Assembly (NCBI RefSeq): GCF_040530035.1
Contig: NZ_JBEWCD010000002.1
Location: forward strand, 1,240,001-1,304,000
Origin: Roseibium sp. HPY-6
GTDB taxonomy: Bacteria; Pseudomonadota; Alphaproteobacteria; Rhizobiales; Stappiaceae
DNA length: 64,000 nt
Direction: 5' to 3'
Of this stretch, positions 34,803 through 44,166 are shown piece after piece. A program made the translations under genes and the position numbers. A model generated the notes under the pieces. The model did no database searches, was not told where the DNA came from, and saw nothing but the letters and a program-made list of their open reading frames with translations. Numbering within the stretch: position 1 is the first letter of the stretch; each line of letters starts with the position of its first letter.

Positions 34803-35189
34803 ATGTCTTCGGAAAACGACCAAAATGACGATCGGAACACAGATGTTTCGCAAGCGGGTCTGTCGGAGCGGCGGGCTCAATTAAACCGGAAGCTTGATGA
34901 TCAGCGTGTTGCCGATGAAAAGGCAGCCCGAAAATCGGAAAGCAACTCTGCCGGTTATGCGCAGGCGATGAAATTGTCTTCTGAATTCATCGCGGGCGTT
35001 CTGGTGGGGGCCGGGATTGGTTGGGTCGCCGATCAGTGGTTGGGAACGACGCCGTTTGGGCTCATCATTTTCCTGCTGCTGGGGTTTGCCGCGGGCGTTC
35101 TGAATGTGTTGCGATCGGCCGGTGTGGTCGAACAGCCGCAGGTCGGGCTAAGGCGCGACAAGAATGCTCCACACGACAGATCAGACTAG
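34803..35189 (+). CDS. atpI: ATP synthase assembly factor AtpI
   Basis: A 128-residue small membrane protein helping assemble the c ring. A charged N-terminal half is followed by two transmembrane helices (LSSEFIAGVLVGAGIGWVAD and FGLIIFLLLGFAAGVLNVLR). The ATG at 34803 is preceded by AAAGGAAC; an upstream ATG at 34776 is also in frame. It is the first gene of the F0 operon. Confidence 0.9.
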   Translation: MSSENDQNDDRNTDVSQAGLSERRAQLNRKLDDQRVADEKAARKSESNSAGYAQAMKLSSEFIAGVLVGAGIGWVADQWLGTTPFGLIIFLLLGFAAGVLNVLRSAGVVEQPQVGLRRDKNAPHDRSD

Positions 35190-35243
35190 TATTTGGCGCG
35201 CCTGCGGGCGCTGTGATTATGAACGAGCGAAGAAGGCTGGCCG

Positions 35244-35993
35244 GTGGCGAACGATCCGATCTCACAGTTCCAGATCCAGAAGATCTTTCCGATTGAAGTC
35301 GGAGGCATGGATTTCTCATTTACCAACTCTTCCCTGTTCATGGTCTTGACCGTGGCGGCGACCTCCGCATTTCTGATTTTCTCGACCAGCGGCCGTGGTC
35401 TGGTGCCGACCCGCGTTCAGTCGGTCTCGGAGATGATGTATGAGTTCATAGCCAGTACGTTACGAGATGCGACAGGATCTGACGGGATGCGGTTCTTCCC
35501 GCTCGTCTTTTCTCTTTTCATGTTTATCCTGGTCGCCAACCTGTTCGGGATGTTCCCGTATTTCTTCACCGTCACAAGCCACATCATTGTCACGTTCGCG
35601 CTGGCCATGCTGGTGATTCTGACCGTGATCATCTACGGCTTCCTGCGTAACGGCATGAGCTTCCTAAAGCTTTTCGTCCCGAGTGGGGTGCCTGGCGCAC
35701 TCATTCCGCTTGTGACCATGATCGAAGTGATCTCCTTCCTGTCCCGCCCGATCAGCCTGTCAGTTCGTCTGTTCGCGAACATGCTGGCCGGCCACATCAC
35801 CTTGAAGGTCTTCTCCGGCTTCGTCGTGAGCCTCGGTGCCATGGGTGCGGTCGGTATCTTCGGCGCGGTTCTTCCACTTGCAATGACGGTCGCGCTGACA
35901 GCGCTCGAATTCCTCGTTGCATTCCTGCAGGCTTACGTCTTTGCCGTTCTGACCTGCATGTACCTGAACGACGCCCTTCATCCTTCACACTAA
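35244..35993 (+). CDS. atpB: ATP synthase F0 subunit a
   Basis: Proton-channel subunit of 249 residues with about six transmembrane helices. The essential Arg is in [19 protein letters not shown], and the C-terminal [20 protein letters not shown] is conserved. A GTG start (35244) is inferred from length and from AAGGCTGG upstream. Second gene of the F0 operon. Confidence 0.95.
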   Translation: MANDPISQFQIQKIFPIEVGGMDFSFTNSSLFMVLTVAATSAFLIFSTSGRGLVPTRVQSVSEMMYEFIASTLRDATGSDGMRFFPLVFSLFMFILVANLFGMFPYFFTVTSHIIVTFALAMLVILTVIIYGFLRNGMSFLKLFVPSGVPGALIPLVTMIEVISFLSRPISLSVRLFANMLAGHITLKVFSGFVVSLGAMGAVGIFGAVLPLAMTVALTALEFLVAFLQAYVFAVLTCMYLNDALHPSH

Positions 35994-36063
35994 GGGCAAT
36001 CCAATCACACGGCCTGTGGCGCCGTAAGTGAGCAATCTGCAAACACATCTAGGAGCACGTGTC

Positions 36064-36288
36064 ATGGAAGCAGAAGCAGCAAAATACATCGGTGCGGGTA
36101 TCGCATGTCTCGGCATGGGCGGTGCAGGCATCGGCCTCGGCACCATCTTCGGTAACTACCTCGCTGGCGCTCTGCGCAACCCGTCTGCAGCTGATGGCCA
36201 GTTCGGCCGTTTGATCTTCGGCTTCGCCGTGACGGAAGCTCTGGGCATCTTCTCACTTCTGATCGCCTTCCTCATCCTGTTCGCTTAA
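36064..36288 (+). CDS. atpE: ATP synthase F0 subunit c
   Basis: A 74-residue hairpin of two membrane helices forming the rotor ring. The first helix has [10 protein letters not shown]; the proton-carrying carboxylate is E58 in [14 protein letters not shown]. The polar loop is [10 protein letters not shown]. The ATG at 36064 has AGGAG upstream; the frame is open back to 36028. Confidence 0.97.
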   Translation: MEAEAAKYIGAGIACLGMGGAGIGLGTIFGNYLAGALRNPSAADGQFGRLIFGFAVTEALGIFSLLIAFLILFA

Positions 36289-36370
36289 TCGCTCACACGC
36301 AGCGATATTCGACGCGACTCCGGTGGCGGCGCTTTGATTGTGCCGCCTGACCGGACTTAGGAGACAGGAA

Positions 36371-36922
36371 ATGGCAGGCGAAACGACCACTGAAGGCCAA
36401 GCGGCCATCACGGAAGCGGCCGCCGAGCACGGTGTGGGCTTCCCACCGTTCGACGCGACCACTTTTGCGTCACAGCTGCTGTGGCTCGCCATCACCTTTG
36501 GTGTGTTCTACTGGATCATGAAAAACGTGGCGATGCCGCGGATTGCCGGGATCCTGGAGGACCGCAAGGACCGCATTGCCGGTGATCTTTCCGAGGCCAA
36601 CCGCCTGAAGGACGAGACCGACGCAGCGATTGCAGCCTATGAGCAGGCGCTGGCGGAAGCCCGCAACAAGGCTCACAGCATTGCGCATGACACACGCGCC
36701 AAGCTGAAGGCGGAACAGGAAGCGCGCCGCGAAAAAGCGGAAGCGGAACTGAACGAGAAGCTACTGGCTGCGGAAACGCAGATCACCGGGATCAAGACCG
36801 AAGCTTTGTCGCAGATCGGCGATATCGCTGGAGACACCACATCGGCGCTTGTAGAGCAGCTGATCGGTAAGGCTCCGACGAAGACCGACCTGACCAAAGC
36901 GCTGAAGTCGGCGATGGACTGA
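36371..36922 (+). CDS. ATP synthase F0 subunit b' (AtpF2/AtpG)
   Basis: A 183-residue stator subunit. The N-terminal 30 residues are soluble, then one membrane helix (FASQLLWLAITFGVFYWIM), then a long charged coiled coil rich in Ala, Glu and Lys. The N-terminal extension marks it as b' rather than b; alphaproteobacteria use a b/b' heterodimer. It begins with GGAGACAGGAA upstream and is followed by atpF after 10 bases. Confidence 0.92.
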   Translation: MAGETTTEGQAAITEAAAEHGVGFPPFDATTFASQLLWLAITFGVFYWIMKNVAMPRIAGILEDRKDRIAGDLSEANRLKDETDAAIAAYEQALAEARNKAHSIAHDTRAKLKAEQEARREKAEAELNEKLLAAETQITGIKTEALSQIGDIAGDTTSALVEQLIGKAPTKTDLTKALKSAMD

Positions 36923-36932
36923 GGAGACGATC

Positions 36933-37412
36933 ATGGACGCAACATTTTGGGCCCTGATCGGTCTTGTTCTCTTCTTCGCCTTGATTGCCTACCTCAAGGT
37001 TCCGGGCAAGATCGGTTCGTCTCTGGACAACCGTGCTGATGGAATTCGCAAGGAACTGGAAGAAGCACGCAAAATGCGTGAAGAAGCCCAGGAGTTGCTT
37101 TCGGAATACCAGCGCAAGCGTCACGAGGCTGAAGGTGAAGCGGAAGCAATCATTGCCGAGGCGAATGCCGAGGCAGAGCGCCTGACGGTGGAAACCAACA
37201 AGGCACTTGAAGAAATGATCGCGCGGCGCACCAAGGCAGCCGAGGTCAAGATTGCGCAGGCGGAAACGCAGGCAATCGCGGAAGTTCGGGCCAAGGCAGC
37301 GGACATTGCCGTTGCAGCGGCGGAGGAAATCCTTACCGCCAAGGTCAAGGACTCGGTTGCCGACGATATTCTTTCCAAGAGCATCGACCAGGTGAAAGAA
37401 CGCTTGAACTGA
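36933..37412 (+). CDS. atpF: ATP synthase F0 subunit b
   Basis: A 159-residue stator subunit with one N-terminal membrane helix (FWALIGLVLFFALIAYL) and a coiled coil to the end (RADGIRKELEEARKMREEAQELLSEYQRKRHEAE). Final gene of the F0 operon; F1 genes are not in the window. An intrinsic terminator lies 30 bases on. Confidence 0.95.
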   Translation: MDATFWALIGLVLFFALIAYLKVPGKIGSSLDNRADGIRKELEEARKMREEAQELLSEYQRKRHEAEGEAEAIIAEANAEAERLTVETNKALEEMIARRTKAAEVKIAQAETQAIAEVRAKAADIAVAAAEEILTAKVKDSVADDILSKSIDQVKERLN

Positions 37413-37441
37413 TTGGTTTCAATCGGATCGAATATTGAAAG

Positions 37442-37465
37442 AGCGGCCCATGGGCCGCTTTTTTT
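37442..37465 (+). terminator. Intrinsic terminator of the F0 operon
   Basis: The perfect palindrome AGCGGCCCATGGGCCGCT is followed by seven T. It ends the atpI-atpF transcript. Confidence 0.92.
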
Positions 37466-37605
37466 GTTTGCCCTTGAGTTGCCAGCAGTCGGAACTTCGG
37501 CAACCATATGCGCAATCAGAAAAGGACCTGTCTTGCACTGTTCGATACCGGGAGTGCCGGGGCCGGCAATGCCGAAGGCAGCCATGGGTGATTTGGGAGG
37601 ATGCT

Positions 37606-38793
37606 ATGCTGGACAAGACGGAGCGCGCGGCGCCGGTCTGGATCAATGAGAGTTCCTGCTCCATCGAAGACTTCAAGCGCCATTTAGACCAGAAGACGGA
37701 AAGCGCCGCTTATCCGGCTGCTTCTGAGATTGTGTCAAACATTCCTGTTTATGACGGCGCTGCACTCTTTCAAAACAACACCAGCGAGGTCGCCTGGCGC
37801 GAAGTTATGGCGGAATGGAACCGTTCTTTTGCGACCGGGTCTGGCATCATCGTTATCCGTGAAGGTTATACGGACACTACCCTTCTTGATGCGGTTACCG
37901 ACGTTTTGAACCGGATCATGAAAGAAGAGGCCGAGCAAAATACCGGCAAGGGCGACCACTTTGCTGCCGCCGGCGCAAATACACGGATCTGGAACGCACA
38001 TGAGAAGCTCTGTGTAGCCGATCCGGAACTGTTCATTCGCTACAATGCGAACGACCTCCTGCGCCGGGCAAGCGAAGCGTGGCTCGGCCCGGGCTATCAG
38101 ATTACCTGCCAGGTCAATGTGGTGCACCCTGGCGGTAATGCCCAGGTGGCCCATCGCGACTACCACATGGGGTTCCAGGACGCGGCGCTGATGCAGGGGT
38201 ACCCGGCCACACAGCACGCTCTTTCTTGCCATCTGACGCTCCAGGGCGGCATCGCCCACAGCGACATGCCTGTTGAAGCCGGACCCACAAAGCTGCTTCC
38301 GTTTTCGCAAAGTTATCTCCCCGGCTATCAGGCCGTGCTCCTTCCCGAGTTCCGGGCCTATTTTGAAGAGCACTACGTACAGATGCCCTTGCAAAAGGGA
38401 GATCTCCTGTTCTTCAATCCCGCAACCTTCCACGCCGCAGGCGAAAACCGGACCAGCGACGTGGAGCGGTTTGCAAACCTCCTTCAAATTGGATCAGCCT
38501 ACGGACGTTCGATCGAGATTGTGGATCGCCTGCGCATGTCTCTTGCCGCTTATCCGGCGCTTCTCGCCGCCAAGACGAATGAAACGCTGAACGCGCGTGA
38601 GATCGACACCGTCGTCTGCGCAATGGCGGAAGGCTATCCCTTTCCGGCAAATCTCGACATCGATTCACCGCTCTCCGGCATGGCACCACCCAGCCAGCAG
38701 GACATCATGCGCCAGGCACTGGCGGAAGGGTGGCCGGCAGAGAAATTCGCGTCGGAGGTCAGAGAACAGGCAGCACGTAAGCGGTCGCATTGA
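37606..38793 (+). CDS. Phytanoyl-CoA dioxygenase (PhyH) family protein
   Basis: A 395-residue 2-oxoglutarate/Fe(II) oxygenase-like protein. The metal site is suggested by HxD in AQVAHRDYHMGFQD and by FFNPATFHAAGENRTSDVERFA for the distal His and 2-oxoglutarate Arg. The protein is longer than the PhyH core, with an extra C-terminal helical part. The ATG at 37606 has GGGAGG upstream. Substrate unknown; it sits alone after the ATP synthase genes. Confidence 0.85.
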   Translation: MLDKTERAAPVWINESSCSIEDFKRHLDQKTESAAYPAASEIVSNIPVYDGAALFQNNTSEVAWREVMAEWNRSFATGSGIIVIREGYTDTTLLDAVTDVLNRIMKEEAEQNTGKGDHFAAAGANTRIWNAHEKLCVADPELFIRYNANDLLRRASEAWLGPGYQITCQVNVVHPGGNAQVAHRDYHMGFQDAALMQGYPATQHALSCHLTLQGGIAHSDMPVEAGPTKLLPFSQSYLPGYQAVLLPEFRAYFEEHYVQMPLQKGDLLFFNPATFHAAGENRTSDVERFANLLQIGSAYGRSIEIVDRLRMSLAAYPALLAAKTNETLNAREIDTVVCAMAEGYPFPANLDIDSPLSGMAPPSQQDIMRQALAEGWPAEKFASEVREQAARKRSH

Positions 38794-38898
38794 GCTATCC
38801 TAAAGCGTGACACTTCAGCAACCAAGATTGGTAGTTACTCACTCCCGTTGCCGATATGGCTGCACGCAACCGAGTTCGTTTTCCTGATCCAAACACCC

Positions 38899-38998
38899 GT
38901 TGTCATCCCGGTTTGATGCGCAGCGTCAAGACCGGGATCCAGTATCCACGGCGTAAGTTTGCGTGTACTGGATCCCTGCCTTCGCAGGAATGACAAGC
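38899..38998. repeat. 100-bp intergenic repeat, copy 1
   Basis: It begins TTGTCATCCCGGTTTGATGC and ends CCTTCGCAGGAATGACAAGC. A very similar 100-bp copy lies at 39155-39254. The ends are inverted (TTGTCATCCC/GAATGACAA), as are the internal ATCCAGTA/TACTGGAT arms, so it can fold as a long hairpin. Together the two copies take up much of the 477-base spacer, which holds no gene. Confidence 0.8.
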
Positions 38999-39154
38999 GG
39001 TGGAGGTTGGTGTGTTTTGCTCGTCCTGTATAACCGGACCTGATGAACCATCCAGGAGTGGGCTACTCTAGTCCTCAAGCCAGGTGGGTGGCATCTTTAC
39101 TGTTTCGATATGTCTGAGCGCAAAGCAACTGGATTGTTTTCGCGGAACCAACTG

Positions 39155-39254
39155 TTGTCATCCCGGTTTGATGCACAGCGTCAAGACCGGGATCCAGTAC
39201 TCACCGCGAGAGCATGTGTCTACTGGATCCCTGCCTGCGCAGGGAGGGCAAGCG
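39155..39254. repeat. 100-bp intergenic repeat, copy 2
   Basis: Second copy of the element at 38899-38998, starting TTGTCATCCCGGTTTGATGC and carrying TACTGGATCCCTGCC with GCGCAGGGAGGGCAAGCG at its end. It lies just downstream of rnhB. Confidence 0.8.
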
Positions 39255-39270
39255 CTGCGCGACGCAAAGA

Positions 39271-39927
39271 TTAGTCACCCTTGTTCACGGTCAGTCTCAC
39301 GGGCTTGAAACTCATCCGGTGGTGCGGGGAAGGGCCGAGCGCCTCGAGCGCGGCCTGGTGCCGGGGAACCCCGTATCCCTTGTGCTGAGCGAAGCCATAG
39401 CCGGGAACATGTCGTTCCAGACGCACCATCATCCGATCGCGTGTGACCTTGGCAACGATGGAGGCCGCCGCAACGCAAAGACAGCGCCCATCGCCTTTGA
39501 CCAGGGCCTGTCCCGGCTGTTTCAGACCTGGTGGCACATCACGTCCGTCGACAAGCACATAGTCTGGAATGCCCGCAAGTCCGTTCACGGCTCTGACCAT
39601 TGCCGCCAGTGTCGCGGCCCGGATATTCATGCTGTCGATGGAAGCGGGGGAAGCGCTTGCGCAACAAACCGTGGCACTCGACACGATCTTCTCGAACAAT
39701 TCTTCCCGCCGGGCTTCGGTGAGCTTTTTGGAATCGTTCAGTCCCTCGGGCACATTGTCATAGTCCAGGACAACCGCTGCGGTAACGACAGGTCCAGCCC
39801 ACGGACCGCGCCCGGCTTCATCGACGCCGCAAAGACCTCCTGGAAACGTGAGCGCATGCGCACGCTCCAGTTTCAGGTCCGGACTCTCGGGAAAGGAAAG
39901 GTCGAAAAGGGGAGTTCCTGCAGTCAT
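39271..39927 (-). CDS. rnhB: Ribonuclease HII
   Basis: Removes misincorporated ribonucleotides from DNA. The 218-residue protein has GVDEAGRGPWAGPVV with the first two catalytic acids, LNDSKKL, the Asp in VLVDGRDVP, and KGDGRCLCVAAASIVAKVTRDR. The ATG at 39927 fits the family length; the frame is open much further upstream, overlapping the radical SAM gene. Confidence 0.96.
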   Translation of the reverse strand: MTAGTPLFDLSFPESPDLKLERAHALTFPGGLCGVDEAGRGPWAGPVVTAAVVLDYDNVPEGLNDSKKLTEARREELFEKIVSSATVCCASASPASIDSMNIRAATLAAMVRAVNGLAGIPDYVLVDGRDVPPGLKQPGQALVKGDGRCLCVAAASIVAKVTRDRMMVRLERHVPGYGFAQHKGYGVPRHQAALEALGPSPHHRMSFKPVRLTVNKGD

Positions 39928-39971
39928 GAGGCAACGCTGCCGCCGAATTGCCCATGCTGCAAGCAGGAAAC

Positions 39972-41105
39972 CTAAAAGAGGTCGAGTTGCACACCACCTT
40001 TTTGGGGTTGGACGAAGTCTGTAGCATTGAGTTTCTTTCGCCGCAGGTTGAGTCCCAGGCGCTTTGCGGCCAGTGAAAACCGCTTGGCAATCTGGTCCGC
40101 ATAAGGACCGCGTCCGCGCAGACGCTCGCCCCATTTTGCGTCATAGTCCTTGCCGCCGCGCATGGAGCGAACGAGGCTCATTACATGTCGGTAGCGATCC
40201 GGTCGCTCCCGCAGCAGCCAGTCGCGGAAGAGTTCGGAAACTTCGAGCGGCAGGCGCAACAGCACGAAACTTGCCTCGGTCGCACCTTGGCTGGCTGCGG
40301 CCTCAAGCACAGCTTCGATTTCGCTGTCGGTCAGGGCGGGTATGACAGGCGCCATCATGACCGCTACGGGAACGCCCGCATCCGAAAGCGACCGGATTGC
40401 CCCAAGACGTTTGTGCGGCGCAGAGGCGCGCGGTTCCATTGCGCGCGCGAGCTTTCTGTCGAGCGTTGTGACTGAGAGGGCCACCTTGACCAGATTGCGT
40501 TCTGCCAGCCTGGAGAGGATGTCGATGTCACGGGTCACGAGAGATGACTTCGTGACGATGGCAACCGGGTGCGAACAGCTATCCATGACCTCCAGGATCT
40601 CGCGCATGAGGTGATAGCTCTTTTCAAGGGGCTGATAGGGATCGGTGTTGGTGCCAATGGCGATCACGCGCGGCGTATAGCCGGGCCTGGACAATTCGCG
40701 CTCCAGCAGCGCCGCCGCATTGGGCTTCGCGAACAGCCTCGTTTCGAAATCCAGTCCCGGGGACAAGCCCATGTAAGCGTGCGTCGGCCGGGCGAAGCAA
40801 TAGATACAACCGTGCTCACAACCCCGGTAGGGATTGATAGAGCGGTCAAATGAGAGATCCGGTGACTGGTTGCGGGTGATAATCGTGCGGGCACGCTCTT
40901 CCTGCACCTCTGTTTTGAGGGGCGGGAGGTCATCCAGCGTCTCCCATCCGTCGTCGAAACTTTCCCGCGACACAGGTTCATAACGGCCGGAAGCATTTGT
41001 TGCTGCGGCCCGGCCTCTGCGCCTTTCCCCCGGAAGCCGTGAGACGTCAGGATCTGTGGGTTCTTCCAGCGTCAGATCAACCTCAGAGTGTAGCGCGGAG
41101 CTCAT
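39972..41105 (-). CDS. PA0069-family radical SAM protein
   Basis: A 377-residue radical SAM enzyme. The 4Fe-4S motif CX3CX2C is in YRGCEHGCIYCFARP, and the SAM-binding region includes VIAIGTNTDPYQPLE and VTKSSLVTRDIDIL. The family is related to spore photoproduct lyase but its role is not settled. Upstream of rnhB on the same strand. Confidence 0.92.
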   Translation of the reverse strand: MSSALHSEVDLTLEEPTDPDVSRLPGERRRGRAAATNASGRYEPVSRESFDDGWETLDDLPPLKTEVQEERARTIITRNQSPDLSFDRSINPYRGCEHGCIYCFARPTHAYMGLSPGLDFETRLFAKPNAAALLERELSRPGYTPRVIAIGTNTDPYQPLEKSYHLMREILEVMDSCSHPVAIVTKSSLVTRDIDILSRLAERNLVKVALSVTTLDRKLARAMEPRASAPHKRLGAIRSLSDAGVPVAVMMAPVIPALTDSEIEAVLEAAASQGATEASFVLLRLPLEVSELFRDWLLRERPDRYRHVMSLVRSMRGGKDYDAKWGERLRGRGPYADQIAKRFSLAAKRLGLNLRRKKLNATDFVQPQKGGVQLDLF

Positions 41106-41215
41106 GAAAACATATCGATGTGGATTGAGAACATATCAGGAACATTAGCTCAAAAATCACGTAATACAACCCGCATATTTCGCACTTGCGAATTTTTGAT
41201 GTAAAAGACTGCACC

Positions 41216-41911
41216 ATGATCAGTGTCATAGTACCGACAAAGAACTCAGAGACCGAGCTTGTACACTCACTTTCGTCTCTGGTGACAGCTGCTGCCGAAG
41301 GCGTCATACGGGAAGTCATCGTTGTGGATGGCGGCTCGAGTGACGGGACCGAGTGCGTTGCCGATGCTGCCGGGTGTCATTGGGTGAGTTGCAAATCCAT
41401 GTCTCGCAGCGAGCGCCTGGCTTATGGGGCAGGGCTCGCGCGACGCGGCGACTGGCTGTTGTTCCTGCGCCCTGAAACCTTGCTGGAAAGCGGCTGGCAT
41501 CACGAAGCCCAGGCGTTTATCGAGCGGGCAACCAGGGCGCCCAACGGAACACGGACCGCAGCAAGTTTCCGTCTCAGGTACGAAGCCTTCAGCATGAGCG
41601 CCCGTATAAGTGAATCGATCGCCGCGCTCCGATCCCAGCTTCTGGGAATGCCTTATGGCAACCAGGGCCTTCTGATCTCACGGCAGTTTTATCAAAAACT
41701 GGGCGGTCACCGGCCTTTGCCGGAGCTCGAGGATCTTGATATCGCCAAGCGGATTGGCCGCGCCCGGATCGTCTTTCTGCGCGCAGCGGCCGTGACGTCG
41801 GGAGAATCGGAAGGCGACAGCAGCGTATCGCGTTTCCGCCAGGGTCTGGCGCGGTTTTGCGTCGGCACGCTGCGCATCCCGGCGAGCGTTGCCGTCAAGC
41901 TGCATGGCTAG
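41216..41911 (+). CDS. Glycosyltransferase family 2-like protein
   Basis: A 231-residue GT-A fold protein. It opens MISVIVPTKNSETELVHSL and has EVIVVDGGSSDGT, typical of the nucleotide-sugar-binding domain, and AYGAGLARRGDWLLFL. Where related small GT2 proteins have HADT (a DxD-like metal site), this one reads RPET, so activity is doubtful. The ATG at 41216 is chosen by domain position; an in-frame TTG exists at 41186. Confidence 0.78.
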   Translation: MISVIVPTKNSETELVHSLSSLVTAAAEGVIREVIVVDGGSSDGTECVADAAGCHWVSCKSMSRSERLAYGAGLARRGDWLLFLRPETLLESGWHHEAQAFIERATRAPNGTRTAASFRLRYEAFSMSARISESIAALRSQLLGMPYGNQGLLISRQFYQKLGGHRPLPELEDLDIAKRIGRARIVFLRAAAVTSGESEGDSSVSRFRQGLARFCVGTLRIPASVAVKLHG

Positions 41912-41922
41912 GCACGCTTGAC

Positions 41923-42891
41923 TCAAGCGGCGGCCAACGGTTCAGAAAAATCGACGATTGGCCCGAGCGGCACGATACCGTGTGGATTGCGGACATCGCT
42001 CCTTGAATGATAGCCGCGACGGTAAATGTCGAGCTTGACGGTCTCGGCAACGCCCGGCAGAGCGTAAAAACGGCGCGCATAGGCCCACAGTCCTGGATAA
42101 TCAATCAGCCGTCGTTGGTTGCACTTGAAAGCGCTCCAGTAGGCGACGTCAAAGCGTGCGAGAGTTGGAAAGAGACGAATGTCGGCCTCCGTCAGAGTGT
42201 CGCCAAGGAGCCATCGACTGTTTTCAAGCGTTTTTTCGATACGGTCCAGGGCCTCAAAGACGCCTTTAACGCCTTCTTCATAGGCCGATTGGGAACGCGC
42301 GAACCCGGCCCGGTACACTCCGTTGTTAAGTTTCGGGTAGATGAAACTGTTCCATTCATCGATCGCTTCGCGCAGGTCTTGAGGGAAGAAATCCGTCTTG
42401 TTATCGCAAACGCTCTGAAAAGCGCCGTTGAACATGCGTATGATTTCAGCCGACTCGTTGCTCACCAGACGGCCCGGCTTCGTGTCCCAGAGCACGGGAA
42501 CCGTGACGCGGCCGGTATAGGTGTCCGTTCCGGCGGAATAGACCTCGTGCAGCGCTGAAGCTCCTGAAAGCGTGTCGACATAACCGTTGTCCGGATCAAA
42601 GACCCATCCGTCTTCCGTTCGCTTCGGCGCGAGCACGGATATCGGAACGTGCTGCTGCAACCCCTTGAGCGCGCGCATCAGCAGCGTGCGGTGCGCCCAG
42701 GGACAATTCCACGCAACATAAAGATGGTACCGGCCGCTTTCCGCCTTGAACCCGGCCTCACCTGATGGGCCCGCCGAACCGTCTTCTGTCACCCAGTTCC
42801 GGATTTGCGCCTTGGACCTTTCGAACCGGTCGGAGGCCACGGTATCGCCGGTCGCATTCGGGTCCCAGGTGCCGTCTACAAGAAGTCCCAT
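41923..42891 (-). CDS. Glutathionyl-hydroquinone reductase
   Basis: A 322-residue xi-class GST that reduces glutathionyl-hydroquinones. The catalytic Cys is in YVAWNCPWAHRTLLM, then VPVLWDTKPGRLVSNESAEIIRMFN and the C-terminal GDTLTEADIRLFPTLARFDVAYW, which are diagnostic for the YqjG/PcpF group. The ATG at 42891 gives the standard N-terminus MGLLVDGTW. Upstream on the same strand lie a GNAT gene and moaB. Confidence 0.94.
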   Translation of the reverse strand: MGLLVDGTWDPNATGDTVASDRFERSKAQIRNWVTEDGSAGPSGEAGFKAESGRYHLYVAWNCPWAHRTLLMRALKGLQQHVPISVLAPKRTEDGWVFDPDNGYVDTLSGASALHEVYSAGTDTYTGRVTVPVLWDTKPGRLVSNESAEIIRMFNGAFQSVCDNKTDFFPQDLREAIDEWNSFIYPKLNNGVYRAGFARSQSAYEEGVKGVFEALDRIEKTLENSRWLLGDTLTEADIRLFPTLARFDVAYWSAFKCNQRRLIDYPGLWAYARRFYALPGVAETVKLDIYRRGYHSRSDVRNPHGIVPLGPIVDFSEPLAAA

Positions 42892-42917
42892 GAGTGTCTC
42901 CGGTTTGCTGGTGATGG

Positions 42918-43418
42918 TTACAAGGTTCGGGTCATGCGGACGGAAGGAAAGATGACACCACCCGGTAGTTTGAGGGAATATGGCTCGACAGGCAGAAAAC
43001 CGCACGCGCGGTAGAACGCTTCGCCGTTCAGCGTTGAATAGCAATTGAGTTCGCTTAGCCCGGTTGCTGTGGCATCCGCAACGCACCGGTCCATCAAGGT
43101 CCGGCCGATACCCTTGCCGACATGGTCGGGATCGGTACCGAAGTGCCTGATGTTGCCGTTCGAAGCCGTGTCGTCCTGTCCGGTCGGGGAGTGTTTCGTC
43201 CATCCGCCGACACCCACGATCTGGCCGGCAGACGTTTCGCACAGATAGTATGTGCCGGACGTTAGCAGATCGGGTTGCGCGACAGTGATCAGGGGGAGTG
43301 CAGCGTCCAGCGTCTCCTGGTCGTATGCGTCCGCAAGCAGCGCCGCATAGCTTTTGACAAGCAAAGAGGAGACAGCGTCAGCATCAGTGATGTCGGTCGG
43401 GCGGAGCGAAACGGACAT
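42918..43418 (-). CDS. GNAT family N-acetyltransferase
   Basis: A 166-residue acetyltransferase with the acetyl-CoA-binding motif A HVGKGIGRTLMDRCVADA (Q/RxxGxG/A type) and the GEAFYRACGFLPVEPY motif B. The acceptor is unknown. It starts 4 bases after the moaB stop and is likely co-transcribed with it. Confidence 0.9.
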   Translation of the reverse strand: MSVSLRPTDITDADAVSSLLVKSYAALLADAYDQETLDAALPLITVAQPDLLTSGTYYLCETSAGQIVGVGGWTKHSPTGQDDTASNGNIRHFGTDPDHVGKGIGRTLMDRCVADATATGLSELNCYSTLNGEAFYRACGFLPVEPYSLKLPGGVIFPSVRMTRTL

Positions 43419-43422
43419 GCTG

Positions 43423-43980
43423 TCAGGCTTCCTGCAGCTTCCCGCGTTTCAGGTGCTCATCCAGACGGGGCATGATTTCCACGAAGTTGCATGGCATGTG
43501 GCGGTAATCGAGCTGCATCTTCAAAATCCCGTCCCAGGCGTCCTTGCAGGCGCCGGGCGAGCCGGGAAGGGCAAAGATATAAGTTGCACCGGCAACACCA
43601 CCCGTTGCGCGGGACTGGATCGTCGAGGTCCCGATCTTGTCGTAAGAAATTCGGTGAAAGACCTCGGAAAACCCGTCCATGCGTTTTTCGAAAAGAGGTT
43701 CCATGGCTTCCGGCGTTACATCCCGTCCTGTGAATCCGGTGCCGCCCGTCGAAATGATCACATCAACGCCTTCATCGGCGATCCAGGTGCGGACCGTGTC
43801 CTGAATGGCCGGAATGTCATCCTGGACGATCTTGCGGTCAGCAAGCACGTGTCCCGCCTTTGTCAACCGGTCCGCCAGTGTGTTCCCAGACCTGTCATCT
43901 TCAGGCTTGCGTGTGTCCGAGACAGTCAGGACGGCGATGTTCAGCGGGATGAAGGGTCGGGAGTCATCAATTCGCGACAT
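43423..43980 (-). CDS. moaB: Molybdenum cofactor biosynthesis protein B
   Basis: A 185-residue MoaB/MogA-like protein of molybdopterin synthesis. The signature is [42 protein letters not shown], then [34 protein letters not shown] precedes the ATG at 43980. First of the minus-strand moaB-GNAT-reductase run. Confidence 0.95.
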   Translation of the reverse strand: MSRIDDSRPFIPLNIAVLTVSDTRKPEDDRSGNTLADRLTKAGHVLADRKIVQDDIPAIQDTVRTWIADEGVDVIISTGGTGFTGRDVTPEAMEPLFEKRMDGFSEVFHRISYDKIGTSTIQSRATGGVAGATYIFALPGSPGACKDAWDGILKMQLDYRHMPCNFVEIMPRLDEHLKRGKLQEA

Positions 43981-44166
43981 GGAAATCTCCTTTGTCCTCA
44001 AGACATAGGGGAAGAACGGCGCCGCTTCCAGTGACCGGGCCCAACTTCATGCGCAGACAATCGCCGCGAAATAAAATTACAAAAAATAACAAGATTGGGA
44101 CACTTGCAAAATAAATAGGTCAGTATTATTGACTTAAATAACATCAAAACAATTTTCGAGACAACC

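Noticed and set aside
44119..44133. GTCA-N7-TGAC inverted repeat before the aminotransferase
   Set aside because: The arms are only four bases in an AT-rich stretch; too weak to call an operator.
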